From: a bacterium
GTDB taxonomy: Bacteria > UBP15 > UBA6099 > JAJRTR01
Assembly (NCBI GenBank): GCA_024278215.1
Contig: JAJRTR010000124.1
Location: 22,093 to 86,092 of the forward strand
Length of the DNA stretch: 64,000 nt
Direction of reading: 5' to 3'
Both the position numbers and the translations under genes were made by a program. Shown in pieces: positions 9,601 through 16,580 of this stretch. The notes beneath the pieces were generated by a model that saw only the letters and a program-made list of their open reading frames with translations, was not told the origin of the DNA and ran no database searches. How positions within the stretch are numbered: the first letter of the stretch is position 1; every line of letters starts with the position of its first letter.

Positions 9601-11242
9601 CAGTGACGGATAACGCGGCCGGTACCGATGTCGGCGAGGATTCTTCTCCCGCCGACTGTCCTGTCGCGCCGGATTCAGCAGCGGGCGTATCTTCCGATTT
9701 TATGCTTGTGCCCGGCATCTCCGCCAGGGTTTCCACCTGTTTCCATTTGACGATTGCCCGCACAGGCTCGATATCCGGCCTGTCAGGCACAGAAAACTCG
9801 ATTCCAATCCTGCCGCCGTCCCATTTGTCGGGAGCAGTGTACTCAAACCGGAATCGTGATCCGGCTGCCTGTGGAGGTCCGATTTCGCCGGTGTCCGGTG
9901 TCGCAATGAGTGTGATATCAGTTTCAATAACACCGGTTTCAGTCTCTGCCTCCACCGTGAACATTACTTTTTGTCCGGGCGACACTTCGGCGGGCGCTTC
10001 GACAACAGACAGTTCGACAGCAGGCGGTATAACTTCAACGAAGGCGGTTTTCGATTCGATAATCTCTCCGCGTCCCGGCCCGGAAGGCACTGAAGCCGAG
10101 AACCCGATACTTCCGTCCGGCGCGTCTGTCGGCAGAACATATTTCAATGAATAAGTTCCATCGTCACGTTCTTTCGCGCGGCCCGCGAACTCGCCGTCCG
10201 CAAATATATCGACAGCCGCCCCATGATAGGGATTTCCCAGCGTGTCCTGTGTCCTCACCGTGATTGCAATAATACCGCCCGGCACGGCGGTTGTTTTGTC
10301 CGCCGAGATGTCCAGCGCGGCGAGCGGCGGTGGTTGCAAGATAATCTCAGCGCGCCTGGAACGGTCTTGAATGTAAGCGACAATTTCTGCCCGCGAAGCG
10401 CTGAAGATGGGCGATGCAGTGAACCGGGCACGGTATAAGCCGGTGGCAATTTCTGTGATCTTCGAGCATTCACCGGTGGAACATTCGAGGCGCAGGTCCG
10501 GTGCAGATTTCGGCGCGCCGTTCTCTCCCACGACAAACACGTTCACAAACGATCCGGTTTCACCCGGTTCGAGTTCGTCGGGGAATGCCTGGACCATGAA
10601 CCACAGGTTTTCACCGGCAGGGATATCAATGGGATTCGTAATCTTCGCCCTGCCTTTTTTCACCACCAGGCCGATGCGGTGAATATCAGGCGTGACGGGT
10701 ATTTCAAGGTCGTATACCCCATCGTCGCCGACCCTCAGCCTTTTGCCGATCAGTTCACCGTCCGAAGTGCCGAAAAGCACCGCGCCGGGTGTTGTCCTGC
10801 CGTTGAGCTTCAGGTTCGAATACACAGTAACCACACCTGTTGCAGTGACCGGCATATTATTGTCCAGAGCGGAAGCCATAAGCAGGATATGGCCCGGCAG
10901 AGGCGGTTGCTGGGCGGGGACATCGAGCAAGGCGGTAAAGTCAGTCGCGGACACCTGTTTCAGTAGAGACAGCCTGCCCCTGTCGGCGGATAATGTCGGA
11001 ACAGATGCCTCGCCCTCTGTCCCGAAAGGAAGTTTTACGGTTATCTTGACCTGCTGGTCCCTGCCCGCTTCAATAAGTTGCGGATCGTATTCTATCTCGA
11101 TAGCCGAAGCAGCAAGAACCATAGAAAACAGCAGCAGCAGAACACATGCAATTTGAATACAAAATCTTTTATGTGCAAATAATATTCTCAAGAAAATAAA
11201 GTGCATTCCCAATTTTTTGAAGGTCTTAGATAATGATACCAT
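3689..11242 (-). CDS. Giant Ig-like (Big_1/invasin-type) repeat surface protein with PKD, SbsA-like and FlgD-like C-terminal domains
   Basis: ORF 3689..11416. Start moved to ATG 11242 (MVSLSKTFKKLGMHFIFLRILFAHKRFCIQIACVLLLLFSMVLAASA signal peptide). Many repeats such as 'SADGSSTVPVEVVAVDAGGCEV.GETINFTV', 'PDSYSQTAGSVFTVTITAID'; PKD-like 'HWFWNFGNGHEINTVDPSPETFNVANTYNITLIVYDD'; C-terminal 'WDGRDEDGNVVEDDNYHFRIYAVD'. Confidence 0.85.
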   Translation of the reverse strand: MVSLSKTFKKLGMHFIFLRILFAHKRFCIQIACVLLLLFSMVLAASAIEIEYDPQLIEAGRDQQVKITVKLPFGTEGEASVPTLSADRGRLSLLKQVSATDFTALLDVPAQQPPLPGHILLMASALDNNMPVTATGVVTVYSNLKLNGRTTPGAVLFGTSDGELIGKRLRVGDDGVYDLEIPVTPDIHRIGLVVKKGRAKITNPIDIPAGENLWFMVQAFPDELEPGETGSFVNVFVVGENGAPKSAPDLRLECSTGECSKITEIATGLYRARFTASPIFSASRAEIVAYIQDRSRRAEIILQPPPLAALDISADKTTAVPGGIIAITVRTQDTLGNPYHGAAVDIFADGEFAGRAKERDDGTYSLKYVLPTDAPDGSIGFSASVPSGPGRGEIIESKTAFVEVIPPAVELSVVEAPAEVSPGQKVMFTVEAETETGVIETDITLIATPDTGEIGPPQAAGSRFRFEYTAPDKWDGGRIGIEFSVPDRPDIEPVRAIVKWKQVETLAEMPGTSIKSEDTPAAESGATGQSAGEESSPTSVPAALSVTASAQDVYPGDTITLTATIADETGAGISGFDVVFTADTGVAGTAVDAGGGRYTSSLSFPPDSEPGIVNITAICECGGKNLSAPATVRLLPLPPASVELSAFQQEVYLGAQDEVRVTVAVLDRFGNGVSGADVVITAKQDGKTRQETVTTDSAGAAETVVEILWPEGDIEIEAVPLDSQGVGGTLTIIKKRYDISRIELTAASSETRADGQSRVEFEALAIDTGGNDAYGERIDFVLKNGSGRLTETDCETDEEGRCSVYYVAGSACGQVEVEAYVYRDDTIRTTSSITETPAIPASLTLNNTPARLTANGRDTATIQMLVKDAGDCPVANEVVDLNVSSGPGTVVGTATTDSAGLAAAVFSAGLTDGSATVIAAPRTSPMVVLTVDVELDPWTPASFDVSASQTDISAGQNVELTITAIDSEGYSVTTYDAAGKSFAFSGVSDSPDGTQPLYPSQTSVADTFTAGAGGVAVVQVAMYKAETAAVTVTEAVDGITGTSQQITVSDAGPYGISITSGGTESVTMAADGASTAQVDISLVDEYGNPVSGASLVIQVTQGGGSVSPSTVTTDSIGAATAEYTAGLSCGTGKVGVWPQSNTSVADELVITHTAAVPSTLTAGSPSYSVSADNSSTIPVEVVAVDAGGCEVVGETINFTVVPAAGAGSVAASAQTGSNGVASAVYTAGGDAGTFTINAVSNTAPGVSTSISVTQIASVATQFRVEPGSYSQVAGVQFTITVTALDANSNVVTSYDPGASALELLGASDAPDSTPPSAVDGTFVDGVATIQVTLFKDETITPGVRYGTIVGYAGSPVDVAHAAPSTILFTTGGADETTIDADGGATQLPLSAVVNDDYGNSISGMSVSFETDTPADGSVSPATADTDASGTAVSLYTSGSACGDTTLTAYPQAYPALTDTIIVHETAAVVASITDTGGPYSVSADGVSSVAISVRTDDAGGCPVENETVNFSVTPAGGAGSVAATAVTNSSGIATVSYTAGTYGGSFNVVAESDSVPSVNTNITIQQTASVATGFNVVPDSYSQTAGSVFTVTITAIDGGGATVAGYDPGASALELLGASDAPDSTSPSAVGGAFTNGVSTADVTLYKVESVAIGVRYGTIEGYTTSNISVEAGSPAAVSITSLSLDEITIDADGATTAPVSVETVDDYGNNAQAGIEITFDLAPPGDGGVSPATADTDASGVAATTYTAGTACGDSTVTAYPTAFPAVSDSLLIHETAALPATINQTGGALSVDADGSSTVNVQVRILDAGDCSIAGETVDFSVQTAAGAGTVDASDVSDGSGNATAQYTAGTGAGNYTVTAVSNSVPTVSKDITITQNALTATYFTVVPTTGYAQTAGVVFDVVVTAKNNLGNTVADYDPGATTVSFSGANAAPDTTAPSIVDNSFVSGVATDQVTLYEANSSVDLTIGYGTLEGTSNSINVSAGAAAAISKVEGDGQTAAVSTEVATVPTVRVVDDYGNPVSGVSVTFTATAGGGSVTDGVQTTGANGQVAPGAWELGATPGTNTLHADAGGSLTVDFTATAVAVQNITAVITLESGSTDICPGGSVDFTAASSYPNSGYNLTHWFWNFGNGHEINTVDPSPETFNVANTYNITLIVYDDSIDSDTAATTVRVSNNYRETILQASPDKLDADGADFATIRSQEILDCTGSAIPDGTSYTLSTTLGTIVDGPIVLSSDGVIQFQLQSGTTPGTAEVTAVSTTGLLSEDTVYVDIGVDTEMPFVTEFSPAGKVSSNFSEIEIVFSEDVDLAPSPNSSFFSVTDGGVPVAGTWTYDDSSYTAAFEPDTSPYSVSATTITVTASQSIADKASPANYLDGEYSGSAADFTFQFGGAITDTTKPTVDCTSPGYGPDISPFNPSEESTTITFEIADDTALSSWKMEIKKDDTLYRSYAGASDPASPQTISQAWDGRDEDGNVVEDDNYHFRIYAVDSSYNYSNQCQGTVQVQNEIEFGTPFP

Positions 11243-11292
11243 ATTGGAGACAAAATAATGAGTTTTTTGACACTTTATATATCTGAAATGAA

Positions 11293-11373
11293 GTCGCGTG
11301 AAAGAGCCCCGGCAAGCGAGTGGTGAGGGAGCGTACTGCTGGTACGTGTCCCATCCCGAGTTGCCGACGCGAC
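11293..11373. repeat. Nested inverted repeat / cruciform-like element upstream of the giant gene
   Basis: GTCGCGT (11293) pairs ACGCGAC (11367-11373); CGGCAA (11310) pairs TTGCCG (11361-11366); central GCGTAC-tgctg-GTACGT. Confidence 0.65.
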
Positions 11374-11439
11374 GCGGTAGAGTGGTTGTTATCGAGATTT
11401 CCCGGATTTCCCGCAAAGGAAACCGGGGAGCGCGAATGG

Positions 11440-13020
11440 TTAGTGCCTGAAGTGCCTGATGCCGCTCATGCAGAGAGAAATGTTATGTTCATCGCAGGCG
11501 GCGATGATCTCCTCGTCGCGCCTTGCGCCGCCGGGTTCGATAATTGAAGAAATGCCGTGTTTGGCAGCTTCGTCGATAACATTCCTGAACGGCAGGTAAG
11601 CATCTGAAGCGAGTGCAGCGTCCACCGCTTCATCACCGGCATTTTCGAGCGCGATCTTAAGCGAGTCGAGTCTTTTCATCTGGCCCGCGCCGACGCCCAG
11701 TGTGCGCGAATCCTTGCAGATCACAATAGCATTCGACCTCACATGCTTGCAGACTTTCCAGGCCATCACGAGGTCCGCAAGCTGCTTCCTTGTCGGTTTG
11801 CGTTTTGTCGACACTTTGATCTGGCCTGAATCCGCCACCAGGATATTATCAGTGTCCTGCACTACGATACCGCCCATTACGCTCCTGATGTCCAGCGCGC
11901 CGGGCTGCTTTACCCATTTTTCCTTATTGATCTTCAGAACCCTCATCAGGGCAGCCTTACTCTCGTTCTTCAGGAAATTCAAGGCGCCGTCGGTGAAGCG
12001 AGGCGCCGCGAGCACTTCGATGTGCGGGTTGAGAAGCTCACGCGCGGTTTTTTTATCAAGTTGCGTATTAACAACGACCGTCGCCCCGAACGCGGCGACC
12101 TTATCCGTGTCGCGTGCCCGGCAGTATGCTTTAAGTATTTCCTTGTCGAGCGCCACACCCGTTGGATTCCCATGCTTGACGATAACTGCGCCCTCTTTCT
12201 CGAACTCGAGGGCAATCGACAGCGCGGAATTGAGATCGCACAGGTTATTGTATGACAGATGCGGCCCCTTCAGGAGCTCGAGGTCGCAGAGAGAAACGCC
12301 CATGGGCCGCACATCCCTGTAAAATGTTGCCCGCTGGTGAGGGTTTTCGCCATATCGCAGGTCCATGTGTTTTATGTACTTCAGGAAAATGACAGGTGTC
12401 GCGAATTTCTCTTGTTTATCTGCGTCTTCGCGGGCGATGTTGTTGTACTTATTTATATTGTAGTCGGACAGCCTCTCGAAAGCCCTGGCAGCATAGCCCC
12501 TGAGTTCCCCGGCAGGGATATCGCCACCGGTTGCCACGAAAAGTTTCCTAAAGTCTTCATATTGATCGGCGGAAGTTATGACGGCAACGCGGTCTTTATT
12601 GCCGGCGGCGGCTTCTATGAGGCAATCGATACCGATGCCCCTGTCTTCATCCATATTTTTAGTATCTTTTGTTTTTCCGCTGGTTTCTATTTTGTCTTTC
12701 GGCACCAGGTGATCCGAAATCAGCAAGTCGATCGGTTTACCGCCCGCATTAGTGAGCGCTTCCATTTCCTGATCGTTTTCCGGATCGACCGTTAATGCGA
12801 AATATACGGTTCTGGACATCATTTTCAGCCTGTTTCCGAATGCGTCCTGGGGACCGGTCATCTCGACGATGTCTTTGACTGCGGCACCCGCTTTGTCCAG
12901 CACCTTACACGTACCTGTCGTAGCGTATAACTCGACATCATGCTTTGATAGAAATACCGCAAGGTCCGCCACCCCCTGTTTATCTCTCACTGTTATCAGA
13001 GCAGTCTTGATCTTCGCCAT
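11440..13020 (-). CDS. purH: PurH-like AICAR formyltransferase / (divergent) IMP cyclohydrolase
   Basis: C-terminal AICARFT motifs LRYGENPHQ, VKHGNPTGVAL, AWKVCKHVRSNAIVICKDSRTLGVGAGQM, PGGARRDEEIIAACDEHNISLCMSGIRHFRH. Start moved to ATG 13020 (MAKIKTALITVRDK). Confidence 0.88.
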   Translation of the reverse strand: MAKIKTALITVRDKQGVADLAVFLSKHDVELYATTGTCKVLDKAGAAVKDIVEMTGPQDAFGNRLKMMSRTVYFALTVDPENDQEMEALTNAGGKPIDLLISDHLVPKDKIETSGKTKDTKNMDEDRGIGIDCLIEAAAGNKDRVAVITSADQYEDFRKLFVATGGDIPAGELRGYAARAFERLSDYNINKYNNIAREDADKQEKFATPVIFLKYIKHMDLRYGENPHQRATFYRDVRPMGVSLCDLELLKGPHLSYNNLCDLNSALSIALEFEKEGAVIVKHGNPTGVALDKEILKAYCRARDTDKVAAFGATVVVNTQLDKKTARELLNPHIEVLAAPRFTDGALNFLKNESKAALMRVLKINKEKWVKQPGALDIRSVMGGIVVQDTDNILVADSGQIKVSTKRKPTRKQLADLVMAWKVCKHVRSNAIVICKDSRTLGVGAGQMKRLDSLKIALENAGDEAVDAALASDAYLPFRNVIDEAAKHGISSIIEPGGARRDEEIIAACDEHNISLCMSGIRHFRH

Positions 13021-13076
13021 TTGAAACTCCCGGTCTGCCGCGTTCCTGTGATGTGCGGCTTGATTATTTTCTTTAG

Positions 13077-13099
13077 CCCGCATTTGTGAAATATGCGGG
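13077..13099. repeat. 23-nt palindromic repeat, copy a
   Basis: CCCGCATTTGTGAAATATGCGGG; one mismatch to the copies at 24683 and 29911 (reverse complement). Confidence 0.75.
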
Positions 13100-13102
13100 T
13101 TA

Positions 13103-13156
13103 GAGCCGATTTCAAAATTCTGATCGCGCTGCAAACATAATTTGCAACTGGCCCTC
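13103..13156. repeat. Internally deleted remnant of the GAGCCAATTGCAAAATT element (both ends joined)
   Basis: gagccgatttcaaaattctgatcgcgctgc + aacataatttgcaactggccctc resemble the two termini of the elements at 17925 and 30780. Confidence 0.55.
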
Positions 13157-13764
13157 TATACTGAGAATTCGCGTATTCTCGCGATTCGTTCATCCGTCAT
13201 ATAAAAGTGGAAATGGCCGCCGTTCAGAAGCTTGTTTTCCCACATCATCGTCAGTGGAAGCCCGAGTATGATACATCGCGCTACACCTGAAATCACCTGG
13301 TGAGTGACAAGCAGCACATTGCCGTCCGTGCGTGCCGCCGTCAGTTCGGTCAGTCCGTTCTTCACTCGCAACGCCACCTCCGCGAGCGATTCGCCGTCCG
13401 GAAATCTTACCGTATGCGGCTCATATCGCCACCTGTCCATCAGGCCCGGGTAGCTCTCTTCGATCTCGGTCGTATTCATACCCTCGACTTTTCCATGATT
13501 CAGTTCGGCTATCCATTCGAGTGTTTTCACATCGAGACCGCTGCCGGAGGTCACTATTTCGGCGCTCTGTTTCGCCCTGATCAGAGGACTCGAAAACACT
13601 GTCGAGTACTGCACAGTTTTAAAGAATTTTCCGGCACGCGCCATCTGCTCGCGGCCTTCGTCGTCGAGCGGGATGTCGATGCTGCCCTGGCATCTCAACT
13701 GGGCGTTCATCTCTGTTTCCCCGTGCCTTATAAAAAATATCTGCCTGACGGATTTAAGCGACAT
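13156..13764 (-). CDS. Histidine phosphatase family (phosphoglycerate mutase-like) protein
   Basis: N-terminal RHGETEMN motif, FSSPLIRAKQSAEIV, 'LVTHQVI'. Confidence 0.85.
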   Translation of the reverse strand: MSLKSVRQIFFIRHGETEMNAQLRCQGSIDIPLDDEGREQMARAGKFFKTVQYSTVFSSPLIRAKQSAEIVTSGSGLDVKTLEWIAELNHGKVEGMNTTEIEESYPGLMDRWRYEPHTVRFPDGESLAEVALRVKNGLTELTAARTDGNVLLVTHQVISGVARCIILGLPLTMMWENKLLNGGHFHFYMTDERIARIREFSV

Positions 13765-14779
13765 TCACACTCCCGATAACTTTTCCGGATATACCTTCCC
13801 CGGCCAGAACTTTCATTACTTCATTCACATCTTTTTCGCTCGCAGTCACGACCATACCGATCCCGCAGTTAAAAACCTTTCTCATTTCCTGTTCCTCGAT
13901 GCCACCAGCTTCAGCGATATAATCGAAAACCGGTTGCCTTGTCCACGCGCTCCAGTCGATTGAAATATCGAGCCCGCCGGGAATAATCCTCTTCGTGTTC
14001 GCCTCGAGCCCGCCCCCGGTTATGTTCGCTATCCCATTTACGATACCTCCGGCGGCGAGTGCGTTTATCGGTTTCGCGTAAATCTGTGTGGGTGTTAGCA
14101 GTGCTTCGCCGATTGTGGCTCCGCCGAGCCCTTCCACCACATCGCGCACATCGTGCCCTTTCACCTCGAAGATTACTTTCCGTACAAGTGAGAACCCGTT
14201 GCTGTGAATGCCCGAGGACGGGATACCTATTATCGCGTCACCGGCTTTTATCGCCGAACCGTCGATGATCTTCGACCTGTCGATGATACCGACGCAGAAA
14301 CCGGCGATGTCATATTCGCCGTCACCGTAGAAGCCGGGCATCTCCGCCATCTCGCCGCCGATCAGCGAGCAGCCGGCCTGCCTGCACCCCTCGGCAACAC
14401 CGGAGACAATGTCTTTAGCCGTCTCCGGATCGAGGCGGCCTGTCGCGAGATAGTCGAGAAAAAACAGCGGCTTCGCACCCGTGCATATAACATCGTTAAC
14501 ACACATCGCCACCGCGTCGATCCCCACCGTATCGTGCCTACCGGTCATAAATGCTACCTTCAGTTTCGTGCCCACGCCGTCCGTGCCGGACACAAGCACA
14601 GGGTCCGGCCCGACTTCATCTTTTATCGAGAAAAGACCGCCGAAACCTCCGATGTCCGTTATCACATTATCAGTAAACGTAGACTGTGTTATCCTGCGTA
14701 TCATATCCACAGCCCTGTCGCCGGCTTCGATGTTCACTCCGGCGTCCCTGTATGTCATCGGTCTTTTATCTGGTGCCAT
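13754..14779 (-). CDS. purM: Phosphoribosylformylglycinamidine cyclo-ligase (AIR synthetase)
   Basis: MTYRDAGVNIEAGDRAV, VSGTDGVGTKLKVAF, GGEMAEMPGFYGDGEYDIAGFCVG, ITGGGLEAN. Confidence 0.95.
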   Translation of the reverse strand: MAPDKRPMTYRDAGVNIEAGDRAVDMIRRITQSTFTDNVITDIGGFGGLFSIKDEVGPDPVLVSGTDGVGTKLKVAFMTGRHDTVGIDAVAMCVNDVICTGAKPLFFLDYLATGRLDPETAKDIVSGVAEGCRQAGCSLIGGEMAEMPGFYGDGEYDIAGFCVGIIDRSKIIDGSAIKAGDAIIGIPSSGIHSNGFSLVRKVIFEVKGHDVRDVVEGLGGATIGEALLTPTQIYAKPINALAAGGIVNGIANITGGGLEANTKRIIPGGLDISIDWSAWTRQPVFDYIAEAGGIEEQEMRKVFNCGIGMVVTASEKDVNEVMKVLAGEGISGKVIGSVNVA

Positions 14780-14864
14780 ATCGTTTTATTAACCTGAGTC
14801 CTGTGGAAATCATCTGAAAGCTTCTGCAACATCATTATTGACAACTTCTTATCGTTTCCACCGT

Positions 14865-15785
14865 CTATAATCTGTCTATGTCTTTAAGTTCGAGCGAAAG
14901 GAATTTTCGCGGGTTGAGAAACCGGTTTTTATAGCGCACCTCATAGTGAACATGGGAGCCGGTCGTCGTGCCCGTGGAGCCGACATAAGCTATGATCTGT
15001 CCTTTTTTGACCTTCTCGTCCCTTTTCACAAGAGTCCTTGAACAATGTGCGTAAAGAGTAAGAAACCCGTTGTTGTGATCGATCTTGATCACTCGGCCAT
15101 AGCCGCGCATCCATCCACTGAATGACACCACCCCGTTCGCTGTCGCATAAATAGGCGTCGTATATTTCCCCTTGATATCAATCCCCGTATGGAATTCCCT
15201 TAGTCCGCTGATGGGATGTATCCTGTAGCCGAATCCTGAAGTGATTCGCGGATTCCTCACCGGACTGATCGAAGGAATTGACGCAAACTTATCGACAAGT
15301 TTTTCGACCTGTTTTTCCGTGACATCGAGAGTTTCGCGCCGCGACTGTATCTCCGCGCCCAGTATCCGCAGGTTCTCCCTGATAGATTCGACTTCCGGCG
15401 GCACCATTTTCCTTGTGGGCATGCCGACTTCCCTGGGCGATACCGATAGATAATCCACATTGCCGGGTTCGCCGGATATGCCTGTCTTTTCCTCGATCCT
15501 GTCGTTAGCCTTCTTGAGTTCATCGAGGTCTTTTCTGATCGACTCGGCTTCTTCGCGAAGAGCTATAACTTCCGCGCCTATTTCTATGTTGATCCTGTCG
15601 GTCCGTACCTGTTTTTTCAAGTTGTAATATTGAAACGCGAGGAATCCGTTTGCGGCGATAACAGCAACGATAATCAGCGCAATCGCCCCGATAAGGTAAG
15701 GTGAAACAACAAAATTGTAAAATGTGCGGCCCATGCGTGGCATAACCACAAAGTTGAGTTCCTTCAATTTATTCTTGTCGTCCAT
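14865..15785 (-). CDS. M23 family (LytM-like) metallopeptidase with N-terminal TM and coiled coil
   Basis: TSGFGYRIHPISGLREFHTGIDIKGKYTTPIYATANGVV ... GSHVHYEVRYKNRFLNPRKFL. Confidence 0.9.
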   Translation of the reverse strand: MDDKNKLKELNFVVMPRMGRTFYNFVVSPYLIGAIALIIVAVIAANGFLAFQYYNLKKQVRTDRINIEIGAEVIALREEAESIRKDLDELKKANDRIEEKTGISGEPGNVDYLSVSPREVGMPTRKMVPPEVESIRENLRILGAEIQSRRETLDVTEKQVEKLVDKFASIPSISPVRNPRITSGFGYRIHPISGLREFHTGIDIKGKYTTPIYATANGVVSFSGWMRGYGRVIKIDHNNGFLTLYAHCSRTLVKRDEKVKKGQIIAYVGSTGTTTGSHVHYEVRYKNRFLNPRKFLSLELKDIDRL

Positions 15786-15820
15786 TATATTCTTGCGTCT
15801 TTCAAATTCAGTCGCACTGC

Positions 15821-16534
15821 CTAAAACCCATCGTCATCGACATTATTTTCGCCGTCATCCTGATCGAAAATACCCTCGTGCACCACACACGGGAGCGCCG
15901 GAAGGTCCATCAGCCGGCGGGAGAACGCATTCGCCGCGATTTCCGACAGAGTACTCAGGCTTTTTTCAATTCTAAACACCTTCAGGTCCAGTATAGTCAC
16001 CTTATGCAGTAGATTCACGAACTCGAAATTCTGGTGTTCGAGATGATGATATAACTCATGCGCGACACAGATATTAGTGAGTTTGGAAAGAAACTGCCTC
16101 GCGAGCCCATCGTGCGCGACAAGATTTTCGCGGCATTTTCTCAGCGCGTTCTCATAGATAACGATTGTCGCCGGATTTGAAATATAACTCGAAAGCGCGA
16201 AAAACGCGCTGCCTTTGCCCTGTTCGGTAATATCGAAAATCACACGAACGTCGAAGTTCCGCGCAAGCCTGAGCGGGTCCTTCGTCTTATAGCGTTCTAC
16301 CACTCTCACAGCCCGCTCGTCGCCTATATCGAGAGCCTTCTCGATAAGACCGGTTATTGCATCTTCGGAAATCCGGTGAAAAAGAGGGTCGGTAGCGAGG
16401 AGACCGAGAGCCGGCTTAATATCTCTCTGCGGCCATTCACTCGATTCGGGTGAATCTGTTGTGGAAATCAGACTCATATCCATGCGGAATAAAAGAAATA
16501 CTCCACGTCGCTTTCGCAATATAGACGAACACAA
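15821..16534 (-). CDS. Putative HExxH metallopeptidase-like protein of unknown family
   Basis: Single long ORF; 'ICVAHELYHHLEHQNFEF' contains HELYH; downstream 'LSEIAANAFSRRL' could supply a third ligand. Confidence 0.55.
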   Translation of the reverse strand: MCSSILRKRRGVFLLFRMDMSLISTTDSPESSEWPQRDIKPALGLLATDPLFHRISEDAITGLIEKALDIGDERAVRVVERYKTKDPLRLARNFDVRVIFDITEQGKGSAFFALSSYISNPATIVIYENALRKCRENLVAHDGLARQFLSKLTNICVAHELYHHLEHQNFEFVNLLHKVTILDLKVFRIEKSLSTLSEIAANAFSRRLMDLPALPCVVHEGIFDQDDGENNVDDDGF

Positions 16535-16580
16535 GAAACCAGCGCGTTAAAATGATTTTAAAAACGCGAAACCCTGAAAA

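Noticed and set aside
9396-10154. 252-aa plus-strand ORF
   Set aside because: Antisense shadow within the giant gene.
11243-11416. N-terminal 58 residues of the 2575-aa ORF call
   Set aside because: They translate a nested inverted-repeat element; a signal peptide starts right after ATG 11242.
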